This document shows positions 55,901 to 64,000 of a stretch of 64,000 bases of DNA, piece by piece. A model generated the notes under the pieces. It saw only the letters and a list, made by a program, of their open reading frames with translations, made no database searches and had not been told where the DNA came from. A program made the translations under genes and the position numbers. The DNA comes from Tenodera sinensis (lineage: Eukaryota > Arthropoda > Insecta > Mantodea > Mantidae): the NCBI GenBank assembly GCA_030765045.1, contig CM060972.1, forward strand, positions 54,160,471 through 54,224,470, in the 5' to 3' direction. Each line of letters opens with the position of its first letter. Positions within the stretch are counted from its first letter, which is position 1.

Positions 55901-58900
55901 GAATTCAAAGGTGGGCAGAAGTAACACTCAATGAGATTTACAGGCTAATTGGTCTAATTATACTTATGGGTGATATTCGTAAACCTGCATTATACATGTA
56001 TTGGTCCACAGATGACATGCTAGCTACTCCTTTTTTTGGAAAATGCATGTCAAATAACAGGTTTACGTCAATTTTGCGGTTCCTTCATTTCACCTGCACA
56101 GAGAATGTAAATGACAAACTCCACAAAATTAGGCCTGTTTTCGATTATATTATTTCAAAATTTAAAGAAAATTATGTGCCTGGTGAAAAGGTCACTGTTG
56201 ATGAAAGCCTAATGCTTTGGAAGGGCCGCTTAGGTTGGAAGCAATACATCAAAACAAAAAGGGCTAGATTTGGCATAAAGAGTTTTGATGTTTGTGAAAG
56301 TAAAACAGGATATCTTTACAATAGCTGCATTTACACTGGTCAAGGGACTGACAATACTGGAGACAAAGATTTGGGCTTATCTGGCTCCATAGTAATGCAC
56401 CTAATGGAACCTGTGCTTGATCAGGGTAGGACTGTGTACTTAGATAACAGGTACAGCTCTCCTAAATTATTCATGGCCTTACACAAAAGAAAGACTAATG
56501 CAATTGGAACAGTACGTTCAAATCGTATTGGTTTGCCAAAAGATGTGAATACGAAGGCTCTAAGGAGTGGGGAAATGGAGGTGCGTCAGCTCCCACCTTT
56601 GACCTACCTTGCCTGGCAGGACAGGAGGGTAGTTACGGCATTATCCAATTGCAGTTCTCAGATTTCGATGATTGACACTGGAAAAACAGATGCCCATACC
56701 AAAATGTGCATTTTCAAGCCTGACGTTATCCAGGAATACATATGCACATGGGCGGTGTCGATCTAGTAGATCAGGTATTGCAAGCATATCCCTCTTTACG
56801 AAAAACAGTGAAATGGTATAAAAAGGTATTTTTGCACCAGCTGGATATAACCATATACAATTGTTTGGTAATTTGGAGAGCTCTAAACCCACACAAGACA
56901 ATGACCTACCTGGACTTTCGACTATCAATAGCTTGCAGCCTAATTGAACAATACCAGGTTGAGAGACCTCTTCATACTGGGGATAGAAAATCCAAAACCC
57001 CTGCACCCCTCAGACTTCAAGGAAAACATTATCCTAAAAGGATACCGTCAACAGCAAAGAAGTCCCGCCCATCTCGAAGGTGTTTCGTGTGCCGCAAGAA
57101 GGGAATCCGCAAGGAAACTGGGATGATGTGTTGCGAATGTGGAGATGTGCCCTTGTGTGTTTATCCCTGTTTTGAGGCATATCACTGCAGAAGGAACATA
57201 TAAAGGTAAGCCAGTAAAGCATATAGAATTTAATTAAATGTTTCATAACGGGGGAAAATTAAAATAAGTTGAGTTAGATAGAGGATAAATAAGAGTTAAA
57301 TGCACAAACACACAGGACGTGTATACACGTCCATATCGCTCGTCCGTCATTTTAAATGGACGTGATTTCACGTCCATATCCCTCAAGAGGTTAAACGACA
57401 TTTTAAAAAATCTGTGTTTGCAACACACTAAGAAAGTTTGACAGTGGTAAACTGCTTTCAGTAGCTGCTATGTGCAGTGGGTAAAAACTCAATGGAGATA
57501 TGTAACAAGCAGAAAATATATAGGTCAAAATAAAATTTCTTGGCACTGCTGCATTCAGTATTTGTTCTGCTCTTTTTTTAACCTTTAAATAAAGTATACT
57601 TAACAAATTCAATCCGTGCAGGCAAATACCTACTAAAGTATGCCCATTTTGCTGAAGTTTTTCATGACAGAAAATCTACAAATGTAATGTGATAGTGAAA
57701 TGCACTTCATAATTATGATACATACCTCAACAGTATCAGGGTCTGCAACTTCTGGTTCCACAAACAACTGCCGTGCTTCCTTATACATCCAGTCTTCTGG
57801 AATCGGATACTTCTTTGGATCCAAGTTCTTAATGATGGTTTCCAGGTTACGATGTTGCCTTATTAATTCTATGGCTCTTTTGGGACCAATACCCTTGATA
57901 CTATCACAGTAGTCACAGCCCAACAAAATACAAAGGTCAATAAACTGGAAAAAAATGAGCAGGTTCAACATTTAGTTCTTTCGAACTTACTGTGCTGATA
58001 TTAACTACATTCTGTGATTCACTATGGAGATTACACTATGTTTTATTAAAGATTCTACATTGTGGCTAATTGTTTTCAATACTAACCTCATTTTGAGACA
58101 TTTCAAGCCCCTCTAGCACTTTACTGAGGTGGAATTCTTGGATGGGCATCTTGCGTGCCTCACTAAAGGTCATATGTCGCAGTAAGATATTTGAACCAAA
58201 AGTAAGTGCATCCATATCTTCAGTTGCTGTGCCATACACCTTTCCTGCTTTAACCATGGCAGCACACTGAGCTTCTGCTTCACATGGAGCCTGGTAAAAA
58301 CAAACATATACAAATTGTAAAGACGTATGGAAATGATTAATTTTTTTGAAACAGGTAAAATGAAAATCTTGAAGCAAGTATTAAACTGATTACTAGAGGT
58401 CGGATTTATTTGCAAAATGCATGTTCTTTTGTATATTTTATGATACCGGGCTTGGTGCACGACAATGGATGTACACAGGCTGGGCTGCTTCACATCACAT
58501 GATGGGCCAGCAAGAAAGAAAAGGTGTTCAAGGTCAGGCTGCCTTGTGCAATGTTTGTGTGTATGTGACTGTAACAATGGAAGCAGCAGAAACAAGAGGG
58601 CCTTTTCTAGTGTCTTCCAGACTTTTTTTTCCAAGTCATTTCCTGTGTGTGTATGTGTGTGTGCTTCGAGAAAGATCAGTGTGACATCATATATAAGGAC
58701 ATGAGGCAGCAATAGAGTGAGTTTAGTTTTAGAGTTAGAGCTGTAGTCATGAGTGGGCCAGTGTCAGTGAATGTGAGCCAGCTGTGCGTGTGTAGTTTAG
58801 TGTATGAGAGACAGAAAACATGAAGGAAGACATTGAAAGGACAAAGAAGGTTATGGAACAGTTAAGAGTTGTGATTGCAACTGAGTATTAAAGAAGTGGA

Positions 58901-59482
58901 TGGTGACTTGTTAAAAATAATTCTACTGCTCCTTTTATGTGGTTTGATGTAAATATGTGAAAAATATTTTAAAGAGGTTTCCTTTATGTGGTTTTTGTGT
59001 ATTTTATGTAAATATTAGATAACATTTATTTACATAAAAAAATATGTGGTCTTATGTGCAATAAAACTTAAAATATTTGTTTCGGTGTGAATATCCAGAA
59101 TATTAAACTCAGTTTTAGGTTCATATTAGGACAGAAACAAAATATGTATTTACCCAAAAATCCAAGCTTTACTAATTACATTTCTATTCCAACTAAATTA
59201 TGCTACAACACTTAAATCCCACAATACACTAACAACTTGAAGTTTTTGAACAGTGAGGCTGCTCAAATTAATTGAGGCTTAGTTAGTTTTAGAAGTGAAT
59301 ATTGTGTAAACCTAACCCACCCTCAATTAATTCCTCACAAGGCACTCATAATTTGTAAAAATGCTTATTCACCTCTATATAAGGTATTCCCATGAGTTTC
59401 AATAATTCCTTGCACTCATCTGCATGCTGCCTTGTCACCTTGACCAAACGTCGGTTAAATTTGTCAATCTGTTCAACATCAC
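40856..59482 (-). CDS. FEN1: FEN1 flap endonuclease 1, partial gene (C-terminal two thirds)
   Basis: Five exons (59482-59373, 58290-58087, 57944-57726, 50146-49955, 40933-40856) give 803 nt and end at a TGA. FEN1 removes 5' flaps during Okazaki-fragment maturation and long-patch base-excision repair, as a nuclear partner of PCNA. Order of motifs: DECKELLKLMGIPYIE, then APCEAEAQCA and ATEDMDALTFG with the metal-binding acids (human E158, E160, D179, D181), LLGCDYC (human D233), the H3TH segment GIGPKRAIELI, and the PCNA-interacting box QGRLDTFF. The end is basic and probably a nuclear localisation signal. Junctions fall at equal residues of the human protein and all are phase-consistent. About 115 N-terminal residues (with human D34 and D86) are not on the minus strand up to 64000, so they lie beyond the right edge. 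Nothing suggests a pseudogene. Confidence 0.97.
41360..42230 (+). pseudogene. LTR-retroelement gag-like coiled-coil relic
   Basis: After a leader with repeated AAGTCCT..GTGAAG units, frames from 41750 read MEEIQQKLLAGMKKMDF, then (shifted near 41860) MGKMVSEMNVKEEMKTESEK, KSEVNAALKALEGGLG and VEQCLDCQEEQIDGQ. This is a heptad-rich, Met/Lys/Glu-rich chain like gag N-termini of insect gypsy-type elements. No capsid, protease or RT follows. The leader is echoed at 43080-43345. Confidence 0.45.
42690..42960 (+). repeat. SINE family G (tRNA-derived)
   Basis: CATAGTGAAGTGATAGTGCACC as A-box region, GGGTTCATTCC as B box about 45 nt on. The body continues GAGCCACCGGGAACCGAAATG. Single copy here. Confidence 0.5.
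43080..43345 (+). repeat. Diverged duplicate of the gag leader at 41460
   Basis: GAACTAGAA, AACATT/TTCC, AGAAACC, ATATAA and CCTGCAAGTGAAGCCAGTC follow the order seen at 41460-41620 with many changes. Confidence 0.5.
44003..44097. repeat. 95-bp perfect hairpin MITE
   Basis: Two identical 41-bp inverted arms (44003-44043, 44057-44097; outer end TAAAGTAAGAACAAATTAG) with a 13-nt loop. The flank GAAGCTATTAACAGTGAAGC left of it recurs left of the related element at 44524. Confidence 0.9.
44524..44638. repeat. Related MITE with a different centre
   Basis: It has the same ends as the 44003 hairpin. The left arm is cut to 18 bp and the centre is replaced by about 55 bp with no match in the window. 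Confidence 0.85.
44871..46316 (+). pseudogene. hAT transposase, nearly full length but broken
   Basis: Plus-strand frames follow a hAT transposase from KMTKFNVPLHSKLQSYVN through LLFISDAAPYRKRLE (the catalytic DDAAP-like stretch), LLHVTCVAHGFYRVSEEI, VDKLISSIKKIFVKAPSG and LAPQPIIMRRGT to the dimerisation domain TSVDVERSFCHVKNVLSD, RRLSMTPENLKKHLVVMC. Several stops and shifts separate these blocks. Short repeats with TGCCTTTTT..CCTATTTTA at 46450-46555 and near 44335-44390 may be subterminal. Confidence 0.8.
46320..47270. other. hAT 3' flank and unassigned FEN1 intron
   Basis: Three short TGCC..TATTTTA-type repeats at 46450-46555, then AT-rich non-coding DNA. Confidence 0.5.
47288..47532 (-). 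repeat. SINE family C, copy 5, full length
   Basis: The minus strand starts GGCCGCGCCATAGGCGAGTG, A box GAGTGGTTAGACC, B box GGGTTTGATCCC, and ends in an A tail (poly-T at 47288-47297). A perfect 13-bp target duplication GAGCATGTGCAAA is at 47275-47287 and 47533-47545. This copy defines the family ends. Confidence 0.93.
48043..48512 (+). repeat. Repeat family R, copy 3, uninterrupted
   Basis: Contains both halves of the split copy at 36207-39810, joined at 48214/48215 (CTGACCTGTCA then TGGCATGTAATACG). Non-coding. Confidence 0.9.
48860..49130 (+). repeat. Repeat shared with 54555-54790
   Basis: CTATGGCTGATGCAAAATTT, TTGCTGTGTTGTATAGTTAA and CAGCTGCCATTAAATTTT recur in order at 54570-54780. 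With the words after 48440 also echoed at 54180, this suggests family R is part of a longer element. Confidence 0.6.
49658..49862 (-). repeat. SINE-like element F3
   Basis: TAAACAAGAATAAAGCT is duplicated at 49641-49657 and 49863-49879. Arms TGAGAAGTAGAACTGGAACTT and AGTTCCAGTTCTACCTCTCA flank the tRNA-shaped core, which is on the minus strand; the tail TTTGTTGGCATAAAT is at the right. Confidence 0.9.
49955..50146 (-). CDS. FEN1: FEN1 exon (C-terminal helices and PIP box)
   Basis: Sixty-four codons, phase 0 at both ends; acceptor TTCTTTATGTTTCAG, donor AAG then GTATTT. It reads LKWTEPDEEGLVKYLCG through KSGATQGRLDTFFKV to NAANKRK. QGRLDTFF is the PCNA-interacting box. Its 5' neighbour exon lies 7.6 kb away, with a pogo relic, a LINE, a SINE and a piggyBac element in the intron. 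Confidence 0.96.
50165..51330. other. Unassigned FEN1 intron sequence
   Basis: AT-rich and non-coding; nothing recognised beyond a possible worn SINE near 50760-50860. Confidence 0.5.
51340..52385 (+). mobile_element. Pogo/Tigger-like element relic
   Basis: The frame from 51340 reads MSQKKRKVLNIEEKSHIIWR, TNVSTAKELSVSHTTISTIW, the CENP-B-type N-terminal helix-turn-helix of pogo transposases. It then shifts into KHKDIEKALVT..FKQSNANNVPISGP, the second DNA-binding domain. The DDE part is missing. A terminal-repeat-like stretch TCGTTATAACCGGTTTTGAC then TGTA closes it at 52361-52384; the left end was not found. Confidence 0.75.
52440..53970 (-). mobile_element. Non-LTR retrotransposon RT (YADD type), 5'-truncated
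   Basis: Read on the minus strand across a few shifts: RGISLLNVTYKAFTNVITKY, CGFRKTCSMTDHLFQLRQ, LFIDFKQAYDSVNRQQLF, LAYADDLLLIARSLSKL (catalytic box near 53450), VNVEKTVYMNTFKVKPG, then ILAGNNCFSALAKIMKTRYL, VVMYGCETWVMSES and IEWAGHVVRMGEG. These are typical of insect LINE RTs usually labelled endonuclease-reverse transcriptase. The clade is not settled. The SINE-like F4 is inserted within the KFQFLGSS coding segment. Confidence 0.85.
53052..53245 (-). repeat. SINE-like element F4 inside the LINE coding region
   Basis: Flanked by the 13-bp duplication CTAAAAATTGAAA (53039-53051, 53246-53258), which encodes part of KFQFLG on the minus strand. Core on the minus strand, tail TTTGTTGGCATAAATAAATA at the right. 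Confidence 0.93.
54180..54790 (+). repeat. Diverged relative of family R region
   Basis: AAATATTGGAGTGCAAGAAG and ACTAATGACTTTATTGTC match 48450-48485. 54570-54780 matches 48880-49110. About 0.3 kb between them does not align. Non-coding. Confidence 0.6.
54978..57390 (+). mobile_element. piggyBac element, complete ends
   Basis: The target TTAA is duplicated at 54974-54977 and 57391-57394. The ends CCTCTTGAGTGAT and ATCCCTCAAGAGG are inverted repeats of about 13 bp with one mismatch. Near the right end two perfect 18-bp palindromes occur (GGACGTGTATACACGTCC and GGACGTGATTTCACGTCC, the latter imperfect in its centre). The element is 2413 bp and carries a transposase with only two visible lesions. 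Confidence 0.96.
55534..57203 (+). pseudogene. piggyBac transposase, one stop and one frameshift
   Basis: ATG at 55534 starts MASTSSVTQRLTSGG. The frame has an in-frame TAA at 55732-55734 (codon 67, in the acidic N-terminal region) and then stays open to 56766. It includes RFTSILRFLHF, KVTVDESLMLWKGRLG (first catalytic Asp), SCIYTGQGTDN, YLDNRYSSPKLFM (second Asp) and KPDVIQEY. A single-base shift near 56745-56750 moves the rest to the frame HMGGVDLVDQ (third Asp), LRKTVKWYKKVFLHQLDI. It ends with a cysteine-rich domain (CFVCRKKGIRKETGMMCCEC) and stops at 57203. Total length, near 550 codons, is normal for the family. The catalytic triad D, D, D is kept. Confidence 0.93.
57726..57944 (-). CDS. 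FEN1: FEN1 exon (H3TH and last catalytic Asp)
   Basis: Seventy-three codons, phase 0 at both ends; acceptor CATTTTTTTCCAG, donor GAG then GTATGT. It starts FIDLCILLGCDYCDS, where the Asp of GCDYC is the human D233 equivalent. It contains the helix-3-turn-helix GIGPKRAIELI and ends EVADPDTVE. Confidence 0.97.
58087..58290 (-). CDS. FEN1: FEN1 exon (I domain, four catalytic acids)
   Basis: Sixty-eight codons, phase 0 at both ends, lie between TTTGTTTTTACCAG and GTTAGT. APCEAEAQCAAMVKAGK and TATEDMDALTFGS hold four of the metal-binding acids. The cysteine where human has serine in APSEAEA is, as far as I recall, common in invertebrate FEN1. It ends LEGLEMSQNE, joining the next exon at FIDLCILLG. 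Confidence 0.97.
58300..59365. other. FEN1 intron with GT-rich stretch
   Basis: 58550-58700 is rich in GTGTGT words. The remainder is AT-rich. No gene seen. Confidence 0.5.
59373..59482 (-). CDS. FEN1: FEN1 exon (end of the N domain)
   Basis: This 110-nt exon has acceptor TATTTACTATTGCAG and donor GAG then GTGAAT. Two bases finish a split glycine codon, then 36 codons run DVEQIDKFNRRLVKVTRQH to KLMGIPYIE. It matches human FEN1 around residues 118-155, the helical arch base leading to MGIPY. The preceding exon must end in phase 1 and is outside the window. Confidence 0.95.
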
Positions 59483-59589
59483 CTGCAATAGTAAATACAA
59501 AAAGGGAGGTCAATGGCACACAACACAGCATGGATAGTTAGATACCAGGAGAGTAAAAAAAGTTTGAACGGGCTGCGCAGTGTTTTGCC

Positions 59590-60082
59590 TGTCCACATCC
59601 TCGGCACTTGTTGCCAACTGTTGCTATCATGCAAAGGTGCAGATGAAACCATACATCTTATAAACTACTTTTAAAGGTTTTACTTACTAACTTTATGAAA
59701 GGAGATGCTGAAACTGGCCAACATCGTTGTCCATACATTTTTGGCACCTCTTTAGGAAACTATCCATTACTTGTCGTAGTTGACATAGAGAAATGCTGGC
59801 AATTTCCTAACAGATATTTTCTTTTAATTCTTCCAGGGTGTACAGTTTATGTTTTAAGTTACCTCAGAGATACTAATCACAGAGGATTAGATTGGGGGAA
59901 CATAAATCTCTACTAATAATTCTGTCCTGAAACAACCTTTCAACTGTTCTCCTAGAAAGATTGCCAAGCATGTGCTGTTGCAGAGTCGTGTTGAAAAAGG
60001 GTAAAATCACACTTCCTGTATTACTACTCTAAAAAATGGGGCAAAATTGTATTCACATATGTATGGGCACCAACTGCTGACT

Positions 60083-60128
<46 letters not shown>

Positions 60129-60520
60129 GTCCTATAATTCAGAGCCTAATATTGTTCATGAAGTACCCCTCCATGACCACAAAATTGGTGTATGGTGTGC
60201 CATTAGCAGCGAAAGATTTCTCAGAGCTGCAGTAAGCAATTTCTATCTCTCTGGTAACTTAAAACAAAGTGTACAAGACAAACCCGCACACCCTGGAAGA
60301 ATTAAAACAAAATATCCACCAGGAAATTGCCAGTGTTACTCAACACGAAGTACGGCAAGTAATGGATAGTTTCCTAAAGAGGTGCCAAATATGTATGGAC
60401 AAAGATGGTGGCCAGTTTCAACATCTCCTTTCATTAAAGCTGGCAAGTAAAGCCTTTAAAAGTAGTTGTATAGTTTCATCCACGCCTTTCTATGATAGCG
60501 ACAGCAGCAACGAGCACAGA
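59590..60520. mobile_element. Two mariner-type transposase ends in head-to-head inverted pair
   Basis: 59590-59850 (minus-strand sense) and 60265-60520 (plus-strand sense) are inverted copies of one transposase C-terminus. The plus copy reads KTNPHTLEELKQNIHQEIA and VMDSFLKRCQICMDKDGGQF. Between them are FQHDSATAHAWQSF (minus, about 59990-59950) and VPLHDHKIGVWCAISSERF (plus, about 60162-60218), plus a 40-nt A run at 60085-60124. The family is related to, but distinct from, the element at 17742. Confidence 0.75.
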
Positions 60521-61289
60521 GAATGCAGACAGGCAGAACACTGCACAGCCCATTCATACTTGGTATAATAAAATGAGCGAAGTAGTAGAAGTAGTACAAG
60601 ATAGCCAAATTTGCAATTGAGGGGGTCAGTGCAACAGTGGTCTAACCCATCTTTTCTAAACATGGAGAAAAACTGAGTTAAAGTTAAACACATCTGGTTC
60701 TTTATAGGATAAGGAAAAGCTCATTTGACCATATTGATTTATCAGTGATACTTTCTCAGCTTATTAAACCACAATGCACTGATCAGTGCTAAAATATTTT
60801 TGATACATAACATATTTCATGGTGTGCTACTAATCTTTTTCCTCTGAGAGAAAATATTAGGAGCTTCAATTTAATATAAGGAATGGGTTTTGGTCTAAAC
60901 CATATAATGGGAAGATAGTTCACATGAAAACCTCACAGATGGCCTCAATATTGCAAAATGTGTATCAGGGAGGGTTAGACCACAGTTGTGCTGACTCCCT
61001 CAATTGTTCTTTCACACTAGCTGTATGTAAGCAGTAGTTTGTAATGTTAAATCAGACTTTGAAAATTCAGTGGTCACTGGGACTTTAACAATGAATTTTT
61101 GGCATGCCAATGCTCTTAAAGCTTGAGCCACCACAGCAAAATGCCCATATGTGCATCAAACCAAATGAGAAAGTTAAAAGTTACCAACCCATCAAAGTGT
61201 CCTGGTTAGGTCTCTTGGGGATTATGACCCCAGAACACGCCGCTTTAGGTCGTACAGGGTTCCCCGCATGGCTTGCGGGCACGCCCCAT

Positions 61290-61655
61290 AACTAAAGAGA
61301 CAATCCACCAGCAGCAAAAGCTGAGCTCCAATATAGTCCCAACAAAGAGTTGTTCAGCTCAAAAAATTAACCCTTGTCAAAATTCTAAATTAAAACCTCA
61401 AAAATTTTTAAAAGAATTCATAGAACTTTTTTTCTTCTTCCATCAGAATGCAGACACTGCTGCATCCTGTGAGTCATTTGTCAAGGGGCACAACAGCTTC
61501 CTTCTATACAACAATAACCTAAAAATCTAAAAACACTACCCTTATATATCCATTCCATTATATTTTCCTATCTGTGGTTAAAGCCTATTGGGGGTAGGTA
61601 TGCAGCAAAATTCCATCAGGCTGAACCTCAACCTGCCAGCAGCTCGTTGTCATTG
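61290..61655 (+). repeat. 5' leader of the jockey-like LINE, isolated copy
   Basis: Matches the reverse complement of 32880-33265: GCATCCTGTGAGTCATTTG, TCAAGGGGCACAACAGC, CCTATTGGGGGTAGGTATGC, CATCAGGCTGAACCTCAACC. It stops before ORF1, so it is 3'-truncated, unusual for a LINE fragment. Confidence 0.8.
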
Positions 61656-62089
61656 AGAAAGTTAAAAGCATTTATAGCCATCTAACTATAGCAGTTCTAT
61701 CTATGAGAGCCTCAGAACAGAAAGCTAAAGAGTACTGATTCAAATCTAAGCTGTGGCATTGAACTTTTCATATGTTTCAACTTTCTAAAGTAACAAATGT
61801 TGCCGTTTATTAGCCTTTCTATTAAAATGGAGGAAAAATTTGCTTTATTTCTATTTGTTGCTATAACGGTGTCATCATTTTCATATTAAGGATAAAGACA
61901 ATGTAAGTTATGTAAGCCAAGCCAGACTCAAAACAGAAGGTGGTGCTATAATTTGGCAAAACACAGAGGTTTGTTTCCTATCTCTGATAACAATTTTAAC
62001 TTTGTTCCTACCTTACGAAAAGTCATGTCTCCATCACCGATCATGCTCTATTTGTTGTCCCTTCATCCAAGCAATCATCCTGCACTTTA

Positions 62090-62960
62090 GTTTGCACTAG
62101 AGAAGGCTCTTGCATAATGCACTCATATCCAGAAGTTCCCATTCCTCTTTACAGGCTTTCCAAAGACCATCACTTGTTCGAGAGCACCTACTTCCTAATG
62201 TCTTTTTTAAAAGTCCAAAGGCAAAACATTCATCGGAGAGGCATCAGGAGATTTCACTAGTATGTTACTGATTAGAATAGCATGTGTTCTATTTCCTGCT
62301 CCATTCTTTACAAGAAGGTGAGAGCAAAAACAGAAGTGTGACTGGACGCCCTCTCTTGATGCACCCAGACATTGTTTTGGTCTCTCTCATAAAAAGCTGG
62401 AGTTTCAGTTTGGTAAATTGGGGTGAGAACTTCATTGTGATAATACTTGGAATTAATCTTGGACTTTTTAACAACTCTATGAATTATCAGTTTTCCTTTG
62501 TAGAAGTAACCAGCGATGACCACAAATCCCTTTGAGAAGCTTTCTCTGCATTCTGCATGCCATTTTTGAACAATTTTTTCCATCCCTTGGTTGGTGGTAA
62601 ATTGTACAGGATTTGTTGCAGTCACTAAGTTACACATATGACTCATCTAATGACCACGAATTTCCATTTTTTTTCTACCTGATGTTGGTATGATGCTCAA
62701 AGATGTGATGTGGCAGTGGCAGCAACTTATGAACTCAACCTTTGTGACTTTTCTCCATATTTAAATCTTTGTTTATAATGGTGTTAACAGTTTTGAGGAA
62801 TATTCCTAATTTGTTTGCAATGGTCCATTGCATTGCTGGATTACTGCCAGAGATGAGAACCTAGATCTTCCTTATCATCTCTGGAGAGTGTCTGGTAGCA
62901 GGTCATGGGTTTGCCTGTTTTGTTCCTTTTTGGAGTTAATCCCATGCGACACTTTCCCTT
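62090..62960 (-). pseudogene. Tc1/mariner transposase fossil
   Basis: Minus-strand pieces in order: MQWTIANKLGIFLKTVN (N-terminal DNA-binding half), ECRESFSKGFVVIAGYFYKG and KSKINSKYYHNEVLTPIYQ, then NNVWVHQERASSHTS (the HQD.A..H region with the Asp changed to Glu). Stops and shifts abound; no inverted repeats found. Confidence 0.65.
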
Positions 62961-62964
62961 TTTA

Positions 62965-64000
62965 TTCAACACTGACCTAGCCCTGTACTTTGACAATACA
63001 AAATTTTGCTTCTTGCATGCTTCAATACTAGCAGAACAACTAAACTATGCATCGGAAAGGGCAGTAATGTAGCCTTCGTAATATGGTTCTATAATGACAA
63101 CCACACATATTCTACTGCTATGAAGACAGCACAGAAACTGGTTTGCTTGTTTCTCAAAGGCTTGACCTTGCTGTGCACACAGAAACACAGTAATTACATT
63201 CACAATTTGTTATCAGAAACAAACCTTGTACCATTTCTAAAAGTTCTACTGTCATTTCCACCTCCATTGTCCCATAAGTGTGTTGTCAAATCCACTATTA
63301 GTACAGAAGGAAAGTTTAAGGAGGAAAGGCCTAAGGCAAACAAGTGGTTTGGATAGCTAACGTAATCTCACTATTGAAACATCCAAAGATTATTGGAAAT
63401 GTTTGAGCCAACTGGCATGCCAGAGCAATGTGATATGTAATTAGATTCAATCTCAATACAGGTTAACAGGTTAATTACAAAGGTACTCATTTTTAATTTC
63501 TGTACCATGCATACTCGCGGAGAAAAAAAAGAGGAGTCATGTCTGGAATGCATATATACATTGATATGTGCTTGTTGAAAACTACAAGTTATTTGGTACT
63601 CATGGGATTGTTCCCTGCTGTTAAAATAGCCTGACATTCCATACATGACTTTTTTTTTTGTCCTCGGGGTACAAAGTAGGTAGAGAACATATTGAATTCC
63701 ATTTAAAAATTTGATTCACAGATGTGACTACAAATACACGTTTTGTGATCCCTAATATAAAAGTCTGAGGTGTTGCACTCACACAAGTTTCTCTATCCTT
63801 GTACTAACTGTTCTTCCAAAGTCATTCCTTTATCTTCTTTATGTCAAGATAACCATACTGCTGATTTTCTTACAGATGCAAGGGGAATATGGGAACGCAG
63901 TAGGCTTCGAGTGATACTCAAATCTTTTAAACCTTTGAAAGTTCCACTATGTTTTCATTGGGAATTGAAATCAATTTGAGTCCTCATTCCAGATTGAATA
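62965..64000. other. Unassigned right end of window
   Basis: A plus-strand open frame of 116 codons at 63006 has no motif I can name. The N-terminal FEN1 exons were looked for here on the minus strand and not found. Confidence 0.5.

Noticed and set aside
55534..57203. A domesticated piggyBac host gene
   Set aside because: Flanking terminal repeats and TTAA duplication are intact and the ORF has a stop and a shift, so it is an ordinary dying transposon.
63006..63356. 116-codon plus-strand ORF as a gene or piggyBac piece
   Set aside because: A vague likeness to piggyBac (GKGSN) is not supported by the DE/LDN motifs. Left unassigned.
1..64000. CRISPR array, prokaryotic operon or provirus
   Set aside because: No regularly spaced short repeats with unique spacers; the tandem array at 36640-38760 has long AT-rich units typical of eukaryotic satellites. 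No virus-type gene set was seen.

Overview
This window is nuclear DNA from an animal, most probably an insect. The evidence is spliced genes with GT..AG introns, AT-rich intergenic DNA and arthropod-type transposable elements (TEs): jockey-like, R2-like and Penelope-like retroelements, piggyBac, hAT, pogo, Tc1/mariner, a Helitron-like element and several tRNA-derived SINE families. The species cannot be fixed from sequence alone. The large TE-filled introns would suit a big-genome, cockroach-like or stick-insect-like lineage, but that is inference. No CRISPR array, operon or rRNA is present.

Two host genes are supported, both on the minus strand and both cut by the window. (1) MEAK7 (TLDc domain, mTOR-associated) has four coding exons at 23387-23250, 11349-11134, 9099-8544 and 6185-6067. 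They join in frame into 343 codons, from an N-myristoylation-type MGN start to the middle of the TLDc domain; the last exon(s) lie left of the window. (2) FEN1 (flap endonuclease 1) has five exons at 59482-59373, 58290-58087, 57944-57726, 50146-49955 and 40933-40856. They encode about the last 267 residues, and the N-terminal exons lie right of the window. The final 26-codon exon sits 9 kb from the previous one and was recognised only by reading the frame set by splicing.

Layout. 1-6 kb: mariner end, Penelope-like remnant, SINE. 6-23.4 kb: MEAK7 exons, with introns holding SINEs, LINE tails, a complete but dead Tc1/mariner-type element carrying two SINEs, and an R2-like tail. 23.4-40.8 kb: intergenic DNA with a Penelope RT fragment, a fold-back element, a hAT fragment, a SINE cluster, a jockey-like LINE and a 3.1-kb Helitron-like insertion. 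40.8-59.5 kb: FEN1, with introns holding a gag-like coiled-coil relic, twin MITEs, hAT, pogo, LINE and piggyBac elements. 59.5-64 kb: upstream FEN1 intron or flank with mariner fossils and a second copy of the LINE 5' region.

The most informative structures are nested insertions with visible empty sites. The Helitron-like element splits a repeat whose uninterrupted copy lies at 48.0-48.5 kb. A SINE splits a mariner end whose uninterrupted copy lies at 1-297. A SINE splits a LINE ORF while leaving it readable on both sides. One SINE-like family also has a tRNA-shaped core between inverted-repeat arms, and the core occurs in both orientations relative to the tail. No new multi-gene system was found.
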